NCBI RefSeq assembly: GCF_000247695.1
Contig: NW_004624849.1
Coordinates: 2,984,589 to 3,048,588, forward strand
Direction of reading: 5' to 3'
Length of the DNA stretch: 64,000 nt
DNA from: Heterocephalus glaber
Taxonomy: Eukaryota > Chordata > Mammalia > Rodentia > Bathyergidae
Both the position numbers and the translations under genes were made by a program. Positions 12,501 through 23,169 of this stretch are shown here, one piece after another. The notes under the pieces are model-generated. The model did no database searches. It had not been told where the DNA came from and saw only the letters and a program-made list of their open reading frames with translations. How positions within the stretch are numbered: the first letter of the stretch is position 1; each line of letters opens with the position of its first letter.

Positions 12501-13089
12501 TTAGTTGCTTCATCCTGTACTCCCTGTACTGAGTGTTTGTTGGGGGTGGAAAGGGTCAGCTGTGTGTGCCCAGCTCTGCAAACCAAGGTTCTCCAAGGGA
12601 CCTGCCCCAGCGTGAAGAAAAGAGGACCCCACCCAGCAATGACGAAGAGGCCAGGCCATCTTTCCACAGCATCTGGGAGGAATGGGCAGGGCCGGATGTG
12701 GGCTGCTGACCTTCTCCCTTCCTCCCGAAGAGGAAGCTCCTCCTGCGCCACCTTTGTGCTGCCACTGGGCGGTTACAGATCATTCCCTGCCTGTTGTTCC
12801 CTTCCTGAGCAGTGAGGAGCAGCTCCCAGCCCATCCCAGCCTCCACTCCCAAGAGACCCAACCCAGGAAGGTGCTCCAGGCCCTGGCCAAGGGCCAGGGT
12901 ATGGGTGAGGTGGGACACAGGGTCAGCAAGGACTTTCCTTTTCTATTAGGCAAAAAGTCCAAATCAGGCCAACAGATGGATAATGACCATTGCTGGCCCA
13001 GGAAGTTGGCAGACAAGTTTTATTTACCCAAACACTCCTGTAACACTATCACGTGCCCTTTATAAATATGAATAAATATAAACCTCCCA
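9578..13089. other. Intergenic, mostly unique
   Basis: No exon found. An ancient repeat-like piece at about 9950-10080 (GCCCTCAATGGAGCTTGCAT) and a TGGA-type tetranucleotide run at 11711-11756 are the only repeats I recognise. Confidence 0.45.
11711..11756. repeat. (TGGA)n-like microsatellite
   Basis: Imperfect tetranucleotide repeat: ATGGATGGATAAATAGATAG, then ATGGATGAATGGATGG. Confidence 0.8.
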
Positions 13090-13225
13090 ACAAACCTTTG
13101 AGAAAGGTGCTATTATTATACCCAGTTCACAAACGAGGAGGTTGAAGCATGGAGAGGTTAAGCAACTTACCCAGGATTGCCCATGTAGTAAATGGCAGAA
13201 CCCAGATTTGAATTCAGGCCACAGC
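13090..13225 (-). repeat. MIR SINE
   Basis: Antisense MIR with GGTTAAGCAACTTACCCAGG and AACCCAGATTTGAATTCAGG. Confidence 0.8.
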
Positions 13226-13875
13226 ATTAATGCTCTTAGGTGGCATGCAGCCCTGCCTTCCAAAGGTACAAAAATAAAAGCAGCGCTTGACCACCATGTG
13301 TATGCCAAGCATTATCACAGAGTCCTGTCTAGAGTCCATTATTTGGGAGATATCACAGTTACACCGTGGTTAGGTAATCAAGGGTATGCTATGAAGGTTC
13401 TTGGGGAAATGGGAAAGCAGAAGACAGAGGGATAAATTCCATCTAACAGTGGCATTATGTTATTCCAAGTCCTTCCAAATATACAGTTTCATTTAGTCCT
13501 TGCAAAATACTTGTCAGAAAGCTGAAGGTCAAAGCAATTAAATTTCTCCAAGGATCAGCAACAAACTATTGGTCCAACCCAGTTCCCTGATAGCAAGGCC
13601 AGGTGGCTTTGTACTACAACAGGGATACATTAGAAGCACTAACCAATTAAGAAATAATTCAAGTAGCCTGCCAAGGACAATAGTGAGCAGGAGGCTGAGT
13701 TAGGATTCGAACACAGACCTTTCTGATGCCTCTCTGAACAAGTGCCAAGGCTTGGTATCCTTGGCTCTGTTGTTTTCAGGATGATAGGCTCCCTGTGGGA
13801 ATGAATCTCTTCAGAGAGAAAAAGATGGGGAAAGTCCATGCCCTGGTCCCTCCTGACAGACTGTGGCAGTGAATA

Positions 13876-14250
13876 CAGCAGTCCCCCTCATAGATACCTG
13901 AAACTATGGATGGTACTAAAACCTATATATACTGTACTATATATACCTCCATCCATACAAACATAACAAAGTTTACGCCTGCCTCACAAGTGCAAAGTCC
14001 CAAGTTTGATCCCCAGTACAAAACAAGAAGGAAGAAATTGCAGACATTACAAAGTTTGATTTCTAAATTAGGCACAGTAAGATATGAAAAACAGTAACTG
14101 AACAAGAAGAGTTATAACAATATAATGTAGTAAAAGTGACTTAAAACATAAATTATTTCTGAAAATTTCCACTTAATATTTTTTGACTATGGTTGACCTC
14201 AGGTAACTGGAATTTTGGAAAGTGAAGTGGTAGAAAAATCAAGACTAGTG
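13876..14250 (-). mobile_element. Nonautonomous Tigger (TcMar) element, antisense
   Basis: The left end, GTCCCCCTCATAGATACCTG followed by AACTATGGATGGTAC and TACTGTACTATATATAC, matches the reversed Tigger1 3' end. The right part, GACTATGGTTGACCTCAGG and TAACTGGAATTTTGG, matches its reversed 5' end. The transposase region is missing, so this is an internally deleted copy. Confidence 0.7.
13974..14030 (+). repeat. ID-like SINE, 3' fragment
   Basis: GCCTGCCTCACAAGTGCAAA to CCCCAGTACAAAAC. It begins in the middle of the SINE and lies inside the Tigger element. Confidence 0.75.
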
Positions 14251-15605
14251 TATTCATCAGAACTTGTGGGCCCTTGAGGGTCAGGAGGGCAAGCCAGGTT
14301 TGGGGCTGGGCTCCATGCGGATTATGGACCTCTGCTAGTGTCTAAGGGTCCTTTCTACTTTCCAGCCTCAGCTCTTGGCATAAACTAGGCTTGGAGACAC
14401 TCAGTGCAACTCAGCTCCCCTGATTTCAATGAAAGCAAGGTAAGAAATGTGTGTGCTATTTGCTTTAAAACAGGGACAGACAAAAATGCTCCTGGATGGG
14501 GGGAGGGGAGTTTGGTCCCAGAACAGTGGGAGAGCAGGCTGGGGGCCAGCCTAGGATGGGTTGCAGTCCCACTAATCCCCCACCACTGGAATGTGCTTGA
14601 TTCTTGGAGGTAAGGTGTTGGGGGTGGTGAGCTACAGAAGACCTCTTTAAAAGCCAACCATCCTGGCAGGCTATGGCTCTGCTGTTTGTTGGTTCTTGAT
14701 GGATGAGTTCCCACCATCCTGTGGAAGTTTATGTCCCTCCTCCTCACATGCCCCCTCACTCTGTGAGGTCTGACTTATGCTAGGAAGCCTGTCAGTGTCA
14801 GGACATATGGGCCCCATGGCCTGCAGCAGGAAGGAGGCCTCTGAGGCATACCTGCTGTCTGGTCTTCTCTTTAGAGGGCTCTTCTCTCCTCATGCCTCAG
14901 GGGCCTGGGCACTTTCCTTTCAAAGCTGAAAAATTATCGCCAGCTTGTCTCCCAGAGGCCTGAGAGTAGGGCAAGGGAGGAAGAAGCCCCGACTCTTGGA
15001 TGAGAAGAACTGAGTGTAAGGGCTGGCTTAGGTGGGGCTGAGTGTGGGAGAAGGAAAGGGACAGGCCAGTGGCTCAGTGATGTCAAATGGAGCCTTTGTC
15101 CCATGGGTAGCAGGGACTACGACACCACCCTGGGGACAGCCAGGAGTTCAGCTGTGGACCACTGAGGCCCTGTGACCCCTGCTAAAGGAATCATTTTGAA
15201 GCTGAAAAAACATACAAAGTTAAGAGTTATTTCGTATTTTTTTTGTAACCTTTGAGAGTGAGGGTTTTTGTGTACATCCAGCCCATTCCGATTTGCCCTT
15301 GCCAGGTTCCAAGCACTCAGCGTCACGTGTGGCTCACCACCATAGCACAGTACAGGTCTAGATAGTGTGACTTAGCCCATGGCCATGGAACCTTCATTCC
15401 AAGGGTGTACAAAACCAAGTGGAAGGTACTAAGCACAGTGAGCTTGGGTGCTTGGAGAAGGATGGAGAGATTCCTTTTTGGAGACTTTTCAGTCTGGGTT
15501 GGGCTTCTCCTCCATCTGGCAAGGCAATCTGGGTGAGGGGAAAATTTCTGAGCTCTGGTTCCAGGTCTGTGGTTCTGAAATCCCTGTTTGCAGGGCCTCC
15601 CCTGC
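14251..15605. other. Intergenic, nothing recognised
   Basis: Unique sequence. Open frames on both strands have no recognisable product. Confidence 0.4.
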
Positions 15606-15975
15606 TACCATGTTGTCTTAGTCACTTTCTCATCACTAGGACAAATTCAGGACACCTGCAACTTAAAGGGAGAGAGATTTATTTTGGTCATGCTTTTAGT
15701 CTATGGTCAACTGGCTCCAGAGCAGAACAGCATGGCAGGGAGCATAATGGAGGAAAGTCATGGCATGGCATCCAGAAAGTACAGAGAGAAGAAAGGAGCT
15801 GGGGGAGGAGATAAAACCTTTCAAGTCACTGTCCCAGCTACCTGCCTCCCCTGAGCAGGCCCCAGTTGCTAAGAGCAAGTCAGCTATTGTGCTCTCTTGG
15901 CCCAGTCCTCTTCCAAAAGCCCTGCCTGTGAGACAGGAGACTCCTGGAGGACATCTAGATATAAACCATAACATA
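15606..15975 (+). repeat. Interspersed repeat, family not named
   Basis: GTCTTAGTCACTTTCTCATC, then GAGATTTATTTTGGTCATGC, CAGAACAGCATGGCAGGGAG and ATAAACCATAACA follow a pattern that I recall from a dispersed rodent repeat. The family name is not certain. Confidence 0.4.
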
Positions 15976-16459
15976 TGTATCACTAGAGAGGTGGGGAAGT
16001 GAGCACTGGACTGGAGTCAGGACATGCAGGTACCAGCAGGGCTTTGAACTCTTGAGATGTGGCCAGGTCACATCCCCTCTCTAGGCCTATTTCCCTGTGG
16101 GGAAATATGTAAGCTGATGCAGGGTTTGGAGTTTGTTGGATAGCAAGGGAACAGAAGGAAGTTACTCAACACCTTGCCTCCCACCCCATTCCTGAAACCC
16201 TCAGGACCCATGGAACAGTAGAGATGAATGGGGATGACACAGGGGTTCCAAGAATGTTCAGAGCAAGCCCTATGGGGCTGTAGAATAGAGGACTGCTAGG
16301 GTTGCAACCTTTTCCTGGTCCCACAAGGTTGTCTCCTGCCACAAATAATCTCCCTGCTGCACTGGCTTGCCATACTCATGTCAGTTCCCTGTTGAGTACT
16401 GAGCTCTCCAGTACACCAGATCCTCAAAGCATCGCATGCAAATGGCTCATGTTCTAGGG

Positions 16460-16539
16460 TAGTGGTGGCAAACCTCTGACACAGGTGCTGCAGCGGGCTT
16501 TTTGTATCACTGAAAGCTCTCGAAGGTTAGCTATCCCTG
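16460..16539. mobile_element. 80-bp hAT miniature element
   Basis: Flanked by a perfect 8-bp duplication TTCTAGGG (16452-16459 and 16540-16547), the hAT length. The ends TAGTGGTGGCAAACC and GGTTAGCTATCCCTG are imperfect inverted repeats. The left end resembles hAT ends of the CAGTGTTGGCGAACCTATG type. Confidence 0.65.
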
Positions 16540-16876
16540 TTCTAGGGTAAAGGATCCTCACACAACATGCAAATGGATTGATTTCTGAGCACAATCCCTT
16601 AATCCATTGCCCGTCCAACCTGGATTAGTTGAGCAGATTCAATGAACCCCAGGAAGGATCTCTGGTCTCATCTGTCAAGGAAATGGAGACTGAGACTGGA
16701 GGTGGGGGTTGAGCCAGTCTGGGGAAGACAAAGTTCAAACCCAAGCAAGCAATAGCAGGGAGCACTGATGGTCCCTAAACAGGAGAAGGCATGTACACGG
16801 TGGAATTTGGGGCAAATGAGTCTGAAGGTAATATGACTGGAGAGGCAGGTGGGATGGGGGCAAAAGCTGGAGGCAA

Positions 16877-16962
16877 GGGCTGGGGATTTAGCTCAGTAGC
16901 TCCACTGCCTGCCTCGCAAGCGTAAGGACCGGAGTTCGATCCCCGGTACCAAAAAAAAAAAA
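16877..16962 (+). repeat. ID-like SINE
   Basis: Full length with 12 A, flanked by the direct repeat AAAGCTGGAGGCAAG (about 16862 and 16961). Confidence 0.95.
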
Positions 16963-17029
16963 GCTGGAGGCAAGAACCTGTCAGGGCTCCTGGGACAACC
17001 ACTATGACAATAAGCCCTCAAATCATGTG

Positions 17030-17210
17030 CAAAGCCCTTTCACTTCCCTAATTATTTAAGCCTCTGTCAACTTAGTGAAATATATAAAGTGGAAATTACT
17101 ATCCCTATCTTCTAGATAGGAAACTGAGGTTCTGAGGAATTATGTAATCTGTCCAAAGGGACTAAACTGCAGAATCTAACTTGGGTTCTATGTGTCACAG
17201 TCCTGAACAC
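17030..17210 (-). repeat. MIR SINE
   Basis: Antisense: AGATAGGAAACTGAGGTTCT and CTAACTTGGGTTCTATG fit the MIR core in reverse. Confidence 0.6.
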
Positions 17211-17334
17211 CTTCTACTTCTTTGTATCTTAATGGTCCACGAAAATTGGGCCCCAAAGGAAGAGACAGAGAAGGCTATCTCTTCTGACCATGGAAGACTC
17301 CCTGGAGAGGTGAAGTATAGTCAGAGGAAAGCAG

Positions 17335-17460
17335 AACTCACTTGAAGTTACCTGCTGTGTAACTTTGCATATTTTACTTACCCCTTGGAACCTCAGTTGT
17401 CCTTTATAAATTAAGAAACCTGCACACGAGGGGCTTGTAAGGGGTGAATGAGAGCATTAT
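17335..17460 (+). repeat. MIR SINE
   Basis: TGCTGTGTAACTTTGCATAT and CCCCTTGGAACCTCAGTTG, then GGGGTGAATGAGAGCATTA, follow the MIR core order. Confidence 0.6.
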
Positions 17461-20141
17461 TCATAAGAGACTAGAGAGACAACTCTCAGTCAGTCTTCAA
17501 GTCTAAATGAAGCCAGCCCATTGACCAGGAGATTACTACTCTTTTCTGCAAGTCTCCCCATACTCACATCACCTCTGCCTCCCCCCAACCTTTCTCTAAT
17601 ATGTACCTCCTGTTCCAGGTGGCTCTAAAGAACAGGGGCACTGAAGGCACTTCTTCAGTCTGGGGAGCTTCTAGAAAGCTTCTTCAGCTTTCTAGAAACT
17701 GTGCTGAGCCCTGTGAATGCTTAATGATCATGAATAGCATTTAGCACGGGAAAAGGCCAGACCTTTGCCCTAGTCCTGCTCACAGATGATGGGGTTAATC
17801 AGGAATTCTCTTTCCCTCACACATGGCTGCTGGTAGGGATCTAGCTCCCCAATGACCAGGGGACACATTAGTCAGTGATAAGTGGGGCTTTCTAGCCCCT
17901 TTTATCCTGTTTACAATACACTGGCTTTTCTTAGACAAAACCCTTCTCCCCCTGTCCCACTCCTGGATGTTATGGCTACACAAACAATTTGCTTACACTC
18001 TCCACAGAGGGAAGCTTCCTGGGAGACCCCCTTCCCAACTCTGTTGCACCTGGGGCAATATCCTTCCACCTGTAGATCCTAGAGGGGGCCACAAAAATGC
18101 TTGTGTTTCTCAGCTCATTGGAGCTTTTGAATTAAGAAGTGTCATCCTTTCTGTCTGTTCAGCTTCGATCCAAGGTCTTAGAGTGCAAACCCCGAGGTGT
18201 TGAGATGGCGTTTCTCAGACTTTGGTCGGAGGTCACTAGAGCAGTTGTTAGCTGCCCATAGTGGAAGTAATCCAGAGGTATCCTCTTTATCTGTGACAAG
18301 GCCTTCTCTGGGTCAAAAAGGCAGGATGATAGAACAGGTACCTGGAGGGCGGTATGTGACTGTAGCTTGGTCCTTGTCCCATTCTACCACTAATCACCTT
18401 GGTTCAATTGGGGAAAAAAGCCAATTTCTCTGAAGATCAGTGTCCCTGTCTAGACAACCAGAGTGACGATGTCAGTGCTGTACTCCAGTATGCGGCTGTG
18501 AACACAGAAAAAGTGACTGTGAATGTGCTGTAAGAGGAGACATGTTATGTAACCCTCTGCATTGATTTCAAGTGACGACTCCTTCATCAAGGATGGTTCC
18601 ACTGTTGAGGGCAGTTTTTCACTACCTAAAAGTCAAATTTCAGATAATTCTCAGTTTCTGGAATGCCAAATAGGGAGAGTGAGTTGGTTATATGGAATCT
18701 ATTTCAAGGTAACAGATATTTAATAAGCACCTACTTTGTCCCAGGCTCTGGGATGCTTCAAGGATGAAAGACACATTTTTGCCCTCAGGATGGTGGACAG
18801 AGAATTGGGACACCTGTAAGGAGAACCAAGAGGGAGTGACAGGTGCTAGAGGAGACGGAAGGGGGGTTGTAATCCAGGGAAGGTGTTGAAGGTGTTCCCC
18901 AAGACAGATGAAGTCAGATCTGAGACTTAAAAAATTAATTGCAACTGGTCAGGCCCGAGGCAGAAGGAGGTGTCTGAAGCACAAGGAAGAGTGTACAGAA
19001 AGGCCAGGGATGTAAGACCCTTGTGAAGAGAGCTGCAATTCTCCAGTAAGGATGGGGAAAATTGGTCAAGGAAGTGGCCAGTAAGGAGGGCTCTGTCTAC
19101 CAAGATGAGGATGTATTATTGTGTTCTTGAGGCATCAGGGAGCTATCAAAAGACTTGCCATATCTAACAGATCAAATCTGTGTTTTAGAAAGATTTTCCT
19201 AGGCAACACTGAAGATGATGTATACAAAGCTGAGGGAGCAGCTGAGAGATGATGAAGGCTTCTTAACCAGCTCTTACAGTTCAGTAGGGAGAGTGAAACA
19301 TATTCACAGTGGGCACCAATCATGCAAAGTAGCACATGCACATTGGTACAAATGGAGTAGACAATAGGGGTGACAGGGCTCAGGAGAAAACAGGATCACA
19401 AGACACACCAGGGGTGACCAGGATGAAGGAAGAGAGGGCATACTGATGGTCTGGTAGAACGGATGGCAAAATCATTCTATGCAATCTGATGAAGAGGGCC
19501 ACAGAGACCCAAATGGTTCCAGACACAGGAATTAAGTTTCATCAAGGTGGATGGACCAGAAATCCTCTTTAGGGGGATGTGTTCCAACTTTATCACATGA
19601 CAAAGAAAACAAACAGGCTAAGTGTGAGCGGGTGTTCCAAATCCTGGAACTCTAGAACCATGGGCGGACCTCTTGAAGTTCAAATAAAAGAGAGACATGA
19701 CATTTTCACGTTGATTTTCCTGAAACACCATTTTATCCCATTACCTGAAGACCAAAGCCCTCCAGATGTTCTTATGTCACAACATGCAGGCAAAGCATTT
19801 TTCCTATTTTCAGCTTAACTAACTCAGCATTATAATTGCACATTCTTCTACTATAGAAATCTTCTGCCCTAACCAAAAGGAACTACCTAAACTACGCTCT
19901 GGGCTTGCCAACACCTTTCTCACTTTACTTCTGTACTTCCAGGAACACCTCAGGACTATCTCTCTATATATCTCCATCCTTCTTGTACATAAAGATATGG
20001 CTGAAATCACATCTCTTCTGGAAAGCCTTTCGTCATCATCATAATCCAAAGGAATCTCTTCCTTTCCTGTATCCTGAATTGTCCTTACTACTCATACATT
20101 CATACACTATCTTATATTGTTACTATTAATAATCCCTGTAC

Positions 20142-20225
20142 AGCTGGGGATTTAGCTCAGTGGTTCTGGCGCCTGCCTCGAAAGTGCAAGGTCCCGAGTT
20201 CAATCCCTAGTACCAAAAAAAAAAA
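20142..20225 (+). repeat. ID-like SINE (first of a tandem pair)
   Basis: AGCTGGGGATTTAGCTCAG through CCCTAGTACC and poly(A). Its target AATCCCTGTA (20131-20140) is repeated only after the second copy. Confidence 0.9.
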
Positions 20226-20312
20226 TAGGCCAGGGATTTAGCTCAGTGGTTCCGTCGCCTGCCTCCCAACTGCAAGGTCCTGAGTTCAATCCTGGGTTAC
20301 CAAAAAAAAAAA
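20226..20312 (+). repeat. ID-like SINE (second of a tandem pair)
   Basis: AGGCCAGGGATTTAGCTCAG through ATCCTGGGTTACC and poly(A), beginning in the tail of the first copy. AATCCCTGTA follows at 20311-20320. Confidence 0.9.
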
Positions 20313-20360
20313 TCCCTGTACCTTGTCATCCAACTGGATCATAAATTTTTTGAAGTCAGA

Positions 20361-20904
20361 TGTCTAATGTTATATAACAAACTACCTCAAAATTCAGAGG
20401 CTTAAAAATCATCCATTTTACCATATTTCTTGCTTTTATGGGATAAAAACTCAAGCAGAGGCTGAGTTGACCATTCTTTTATTTCATGTGGAGTCTACAG
20501 AGGTCACGTGGTGAGATTCTGGAAGCAGGCAGACTATCATAGAAGGTACAAGGTGGCCAGGTTCACATGCCTTGTCACTTGGTGGGAATGGCTGGAAGAC
20601 TGGGCTCAGCTGGAAATGTTGAACAGAGTTCCTACACAAGGCTTTTCTAACATGATGCCCTCAGGGCAGATGGACCTTTTCCCTGGTGGCTCTGGGTTCA
20701 ACACAAGGCTGGGCAGAAGCTGCAAGGTTCTTAGGACTTGGCTTCTTAGGCTTCCTGGAACTTTGGAACCACATGAAATAGAAGAACTGCCCAACCGAGC
20801 CTCTGGCTGAGTCCCTGTCCCATGAAAGCAAGAAAAATAGTAAAATGGATGATTTTAAAACCTCTGAATTTTGAAGTGTATAGTTTGTTATGCAGCAACA
20901 GACA
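20361..20904. mobile_element. 544-bp foldback element with about 130-bp inverted arms
   Basis: The arms 20361-20492 and 20769-20904 are reverse complements at roughly three quarters of positions. For example, AAAATTCAGAGG and ATCATCCATTTTAC occur in both, with TTATTTCATGTGG or CTATTTCATGTGG further in. A 276-bp centre separates them. Either a DNA transposon with long terminal inverted repeats or two head-to-head copies of one repeat. Confidence 0.6.
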
Positions 20905-21839
20905 CCTGTCCACAAAGAGTGTGTCATCTTAGCTTCCAAGGGAATGGAACTAGATTCCACTTCTCAATGGAAGCAGTAGCAAAGAACATGAAACTGTTAT
21001 TCTACTATACAATTTATCTGAGAGATAGGCAAGCAAGGTCCCTGGCCCACATGTCAGGCCAGGTCCTCAGGGGTGCCACATTTTGAAAAGTTATTCTTGA
21101 AATTTTCTAAATCCCTCTTCAGTGGCTTGGATCTCCCAGTCTATTTCTCTTATGATACTCTCTCTGAAATGCCACTCTATCCATGGAGTTGGCCGTATGC
21201 TCTGAAGAGCTTCAGGACTCATGCCTATGAGGTTGTCTAGGGCAGCCTGACAAGTAGACTACTTCTACTGGCCAGCACAATTATTTCTAGTACTGCACAT
21301 TAGAATGGTAATGACTCCGTACTTCTTGGGAGAGTTCCATTTACATTGGATACAGGAGTTCAGGATTCTGGGCTGCTATCAGTCTCCCACCAACCCTAAG
21401 GATTGAGTCATCTGTCTAGGTCAATACCACGGGTTTTCCCAGACAGTACTGACCACAGTGCTGCCTCTGCACCCTATCATGCCAGAATAGTGAGAGTAGC
21501 AGCATTCTTTATCCGAATGGAGCTTCCCACCTCCACCTGGTACGGGGTGGGCACCCCAATCCCTCTACAGGCTTTATACCACGTGTACCTACAGAAGCAG
21601 CCCTGTCTATTGTTTCTATTTGAGATTATTACATCATAATGCCAACTAATTTTTATGATCACCGTCCTCTCTTACCTCTGATCAATACAGTGACATCCTG
21701 AACTACGAGGATGGCCTTAAGCTACGCCAGATGAGGGCCAGATACTCCCTGCATGAACGGGACCTCTCTTCTTGCTCCAACTATTTTCAGCGTGTGGAAG
21801 TCAAGAATGCAGTCAACACCGAAAAAAATCAAGTTCCAG
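20905..21839. other. Intergenic, nothing recognised
   Basis: Unique-looking sequence up to the X-box promoter. No exon could be supported. Confidence 0.4.
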
Positions 21840-22044
21840 CCTTTCTGCGAGTGCTCTCTTAAGTGTGGGCGTCCCAGTGGGGGTGTGTGGCGGGGGTGTA
21901 GTTACCCCGGCAACAGCACCCCATCCCCTTCCACCTGGGGTTCCTCTTAGGGTCGTCCCTGGTGGGCGGCTCTAGAATCTTGAAGAAGAGTTCGGGAACT
22001 CAGCGAACCCAGTCAGCGGAGGCCCACACTGTGAGACAAGAAAG
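21840..22044 (+). promoter_or_regulatory. Small CpG-rich promoter with RFX X-box
   Basis: A short GC- and CpG-rich island in otherwise AT-rich repeats. It contains GTTACCCCGGCAAC at 21901-21914, an almost perfect inverted repeat matching the RFX X-box (GTTRCC, spacer, GGYAAC), a G-rich KLF/EGR-like stretch at 21866-21898, and AAGATGGCG (a YY1-type start element) at 22042. An X-box 130 bases before a start codon is typical of genes for motile or primary cilia. The transcript it drives is not identified. Confidence 0.65.
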
Positions 22045-22089
22045 ATGGCGTCGGCATCGGTGTCTGTGGGTTCTGATTCTCAGTTCTCG
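22045..22089 (+). CDS. Possible first coding exon of an unidentified transcript
   Basis: An ATG in AAGATGG context opens the frame MASASVSVGSDSQFS. It runs directly into the consensus splice donor GGTGAGT at 22090, in phase 0. The serine-rich N-terminus matches no protein I recognise. No downstream exon could be paired with it between here and GOSR2, so it may be a functional first exon, the exon of a lineage-specific gene, or the relic promoter of a decayed gene. Read through without splicing, the frame continues to a stop near 22195 (about 50 residues). Confidence 0.35.
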
Positions 22090-22513
22090 GTGAGTGGCTG
22101 TCGGCGTTCGAAGGCGATTAAGGTTGTCCGGCAGTCTCTGCACCTTTCCTCATGTTTCAGGTCTTCCTCACAGCCCAAGTTCTATCTGTATCTTTGAGAA
22201 CAGCGGGGGTTGCCTAGATGGTCTCAACGCTACCCAGGCTTCCAGTGTGCCGTGTTAGGCTGCACTCTCTGGTTTCCAGCGAAACAGGTCCTGTGCAGCT
22301 CTGTTCCTTTCTTTCGCCTTTGGAGCTAGCAGCCCAGGGAGCCAGGGCTCCACTGTGGCACTCTCTGGCGCACATAGACACCACTTCGTTAGTCACGTGA
22401 GTGTAACGGCCCCTCTTGGAAACTCGCAGAGACCAGGTAGTCGCACAAGTCTAATGTGCAGCCACCAAGATCAAGTTCCAGGAGTAAAGTGATTAAGGCC
22501 TAAAAAATTCAAG

Positions 22514-22692
22514 AGAAAGCCTGGCATGGTGCTGTACAGCTGTAATTCCAGCACTCTGGGAGAAGGCAGGAGGATCAAAAGTTTGAGCACAGTCTGGGCT
22601 ACTTAGCAACTTAGTGAGACTGTCTCAAAATAAAAAATTTTAAAGTGGCCTGGAGATGTAGCTCAGTGTGAAGGCTACAGTGCCCCAGTAAA
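22514..22692 (+). repeat. B1-dID dimeric SINE
   Basis: A B1 part (CCTGGCATGGTGCTGTACAG to GTGAGACTGTCTCAAAAT) followed by an ID-like part (GGCCTGGAGATGTAGCTCAG). Confidence 0.8.
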
Positions 22693-22695
22693 GCG

Positions 22696-22740
<45 letters not shown>
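22693..22740. repeat. (GC)n(AC)n dinucleotide repeat
   Basis: About six GC units run into about eighteen AC units, a perfect alternation of purine and pyrimidine at the end of the B1-dID. Confidence 0.95.
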
Positions 22741-22744
<4 letters not shown>

Positions 22745-23169
22745 AAGGGAAGACAGAGTTGGATGATATATTGCTATACACTTACACCATAAAATTCTGA
22801 ATGGTGAATTTTTATTCATGTTTTTCTGCATACTCTAGGCAAACTTGCCATTAGTTTCATCATTAACAAAGCATGGAAGCCAGTATTCATGGGCAGTAAA
22901 GAATGATGTAGCATCATGAGTAATGATGTAACCTGCACTAAATAAATGGCATGAGGAAGTGGAGGGGCAAGAAGTACTACATAGATCGATACATACAGGT
23001 TCTGGAAAGCCAAGGCCTTCAAAATTATTTGTCAGGGGTCCCACAAACCCTAATCAGACCTGCCAAGATAAATAGACAGGTAGACAAATACACACACACA
23101 TATTTCCCAGAGCGTCCCTCATCAATTAAATACTAATAAAATAGTCCTTTATCTAATTTCACTTCCCCT

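Larger units (their letters stand above)
16963..20140. other. Intergenic with scattered ancient repeats
   Basis: MIR pieces at 17030-17210 (antisense) and 17335-17460 (sense), an ancient repeat at 18710-18850 (ATTTAATAAGCACCTACTTT), and an L2-like stretch at about 19890-20120. No exon recognised. Confidence 0.5.

Noticed and set aside
18345..18360. CTCF-like ACCTGGAGGGCGGTA
   Set aside because: Lacks the AG at the conserved centre of the core; weaker than the two reported sites.
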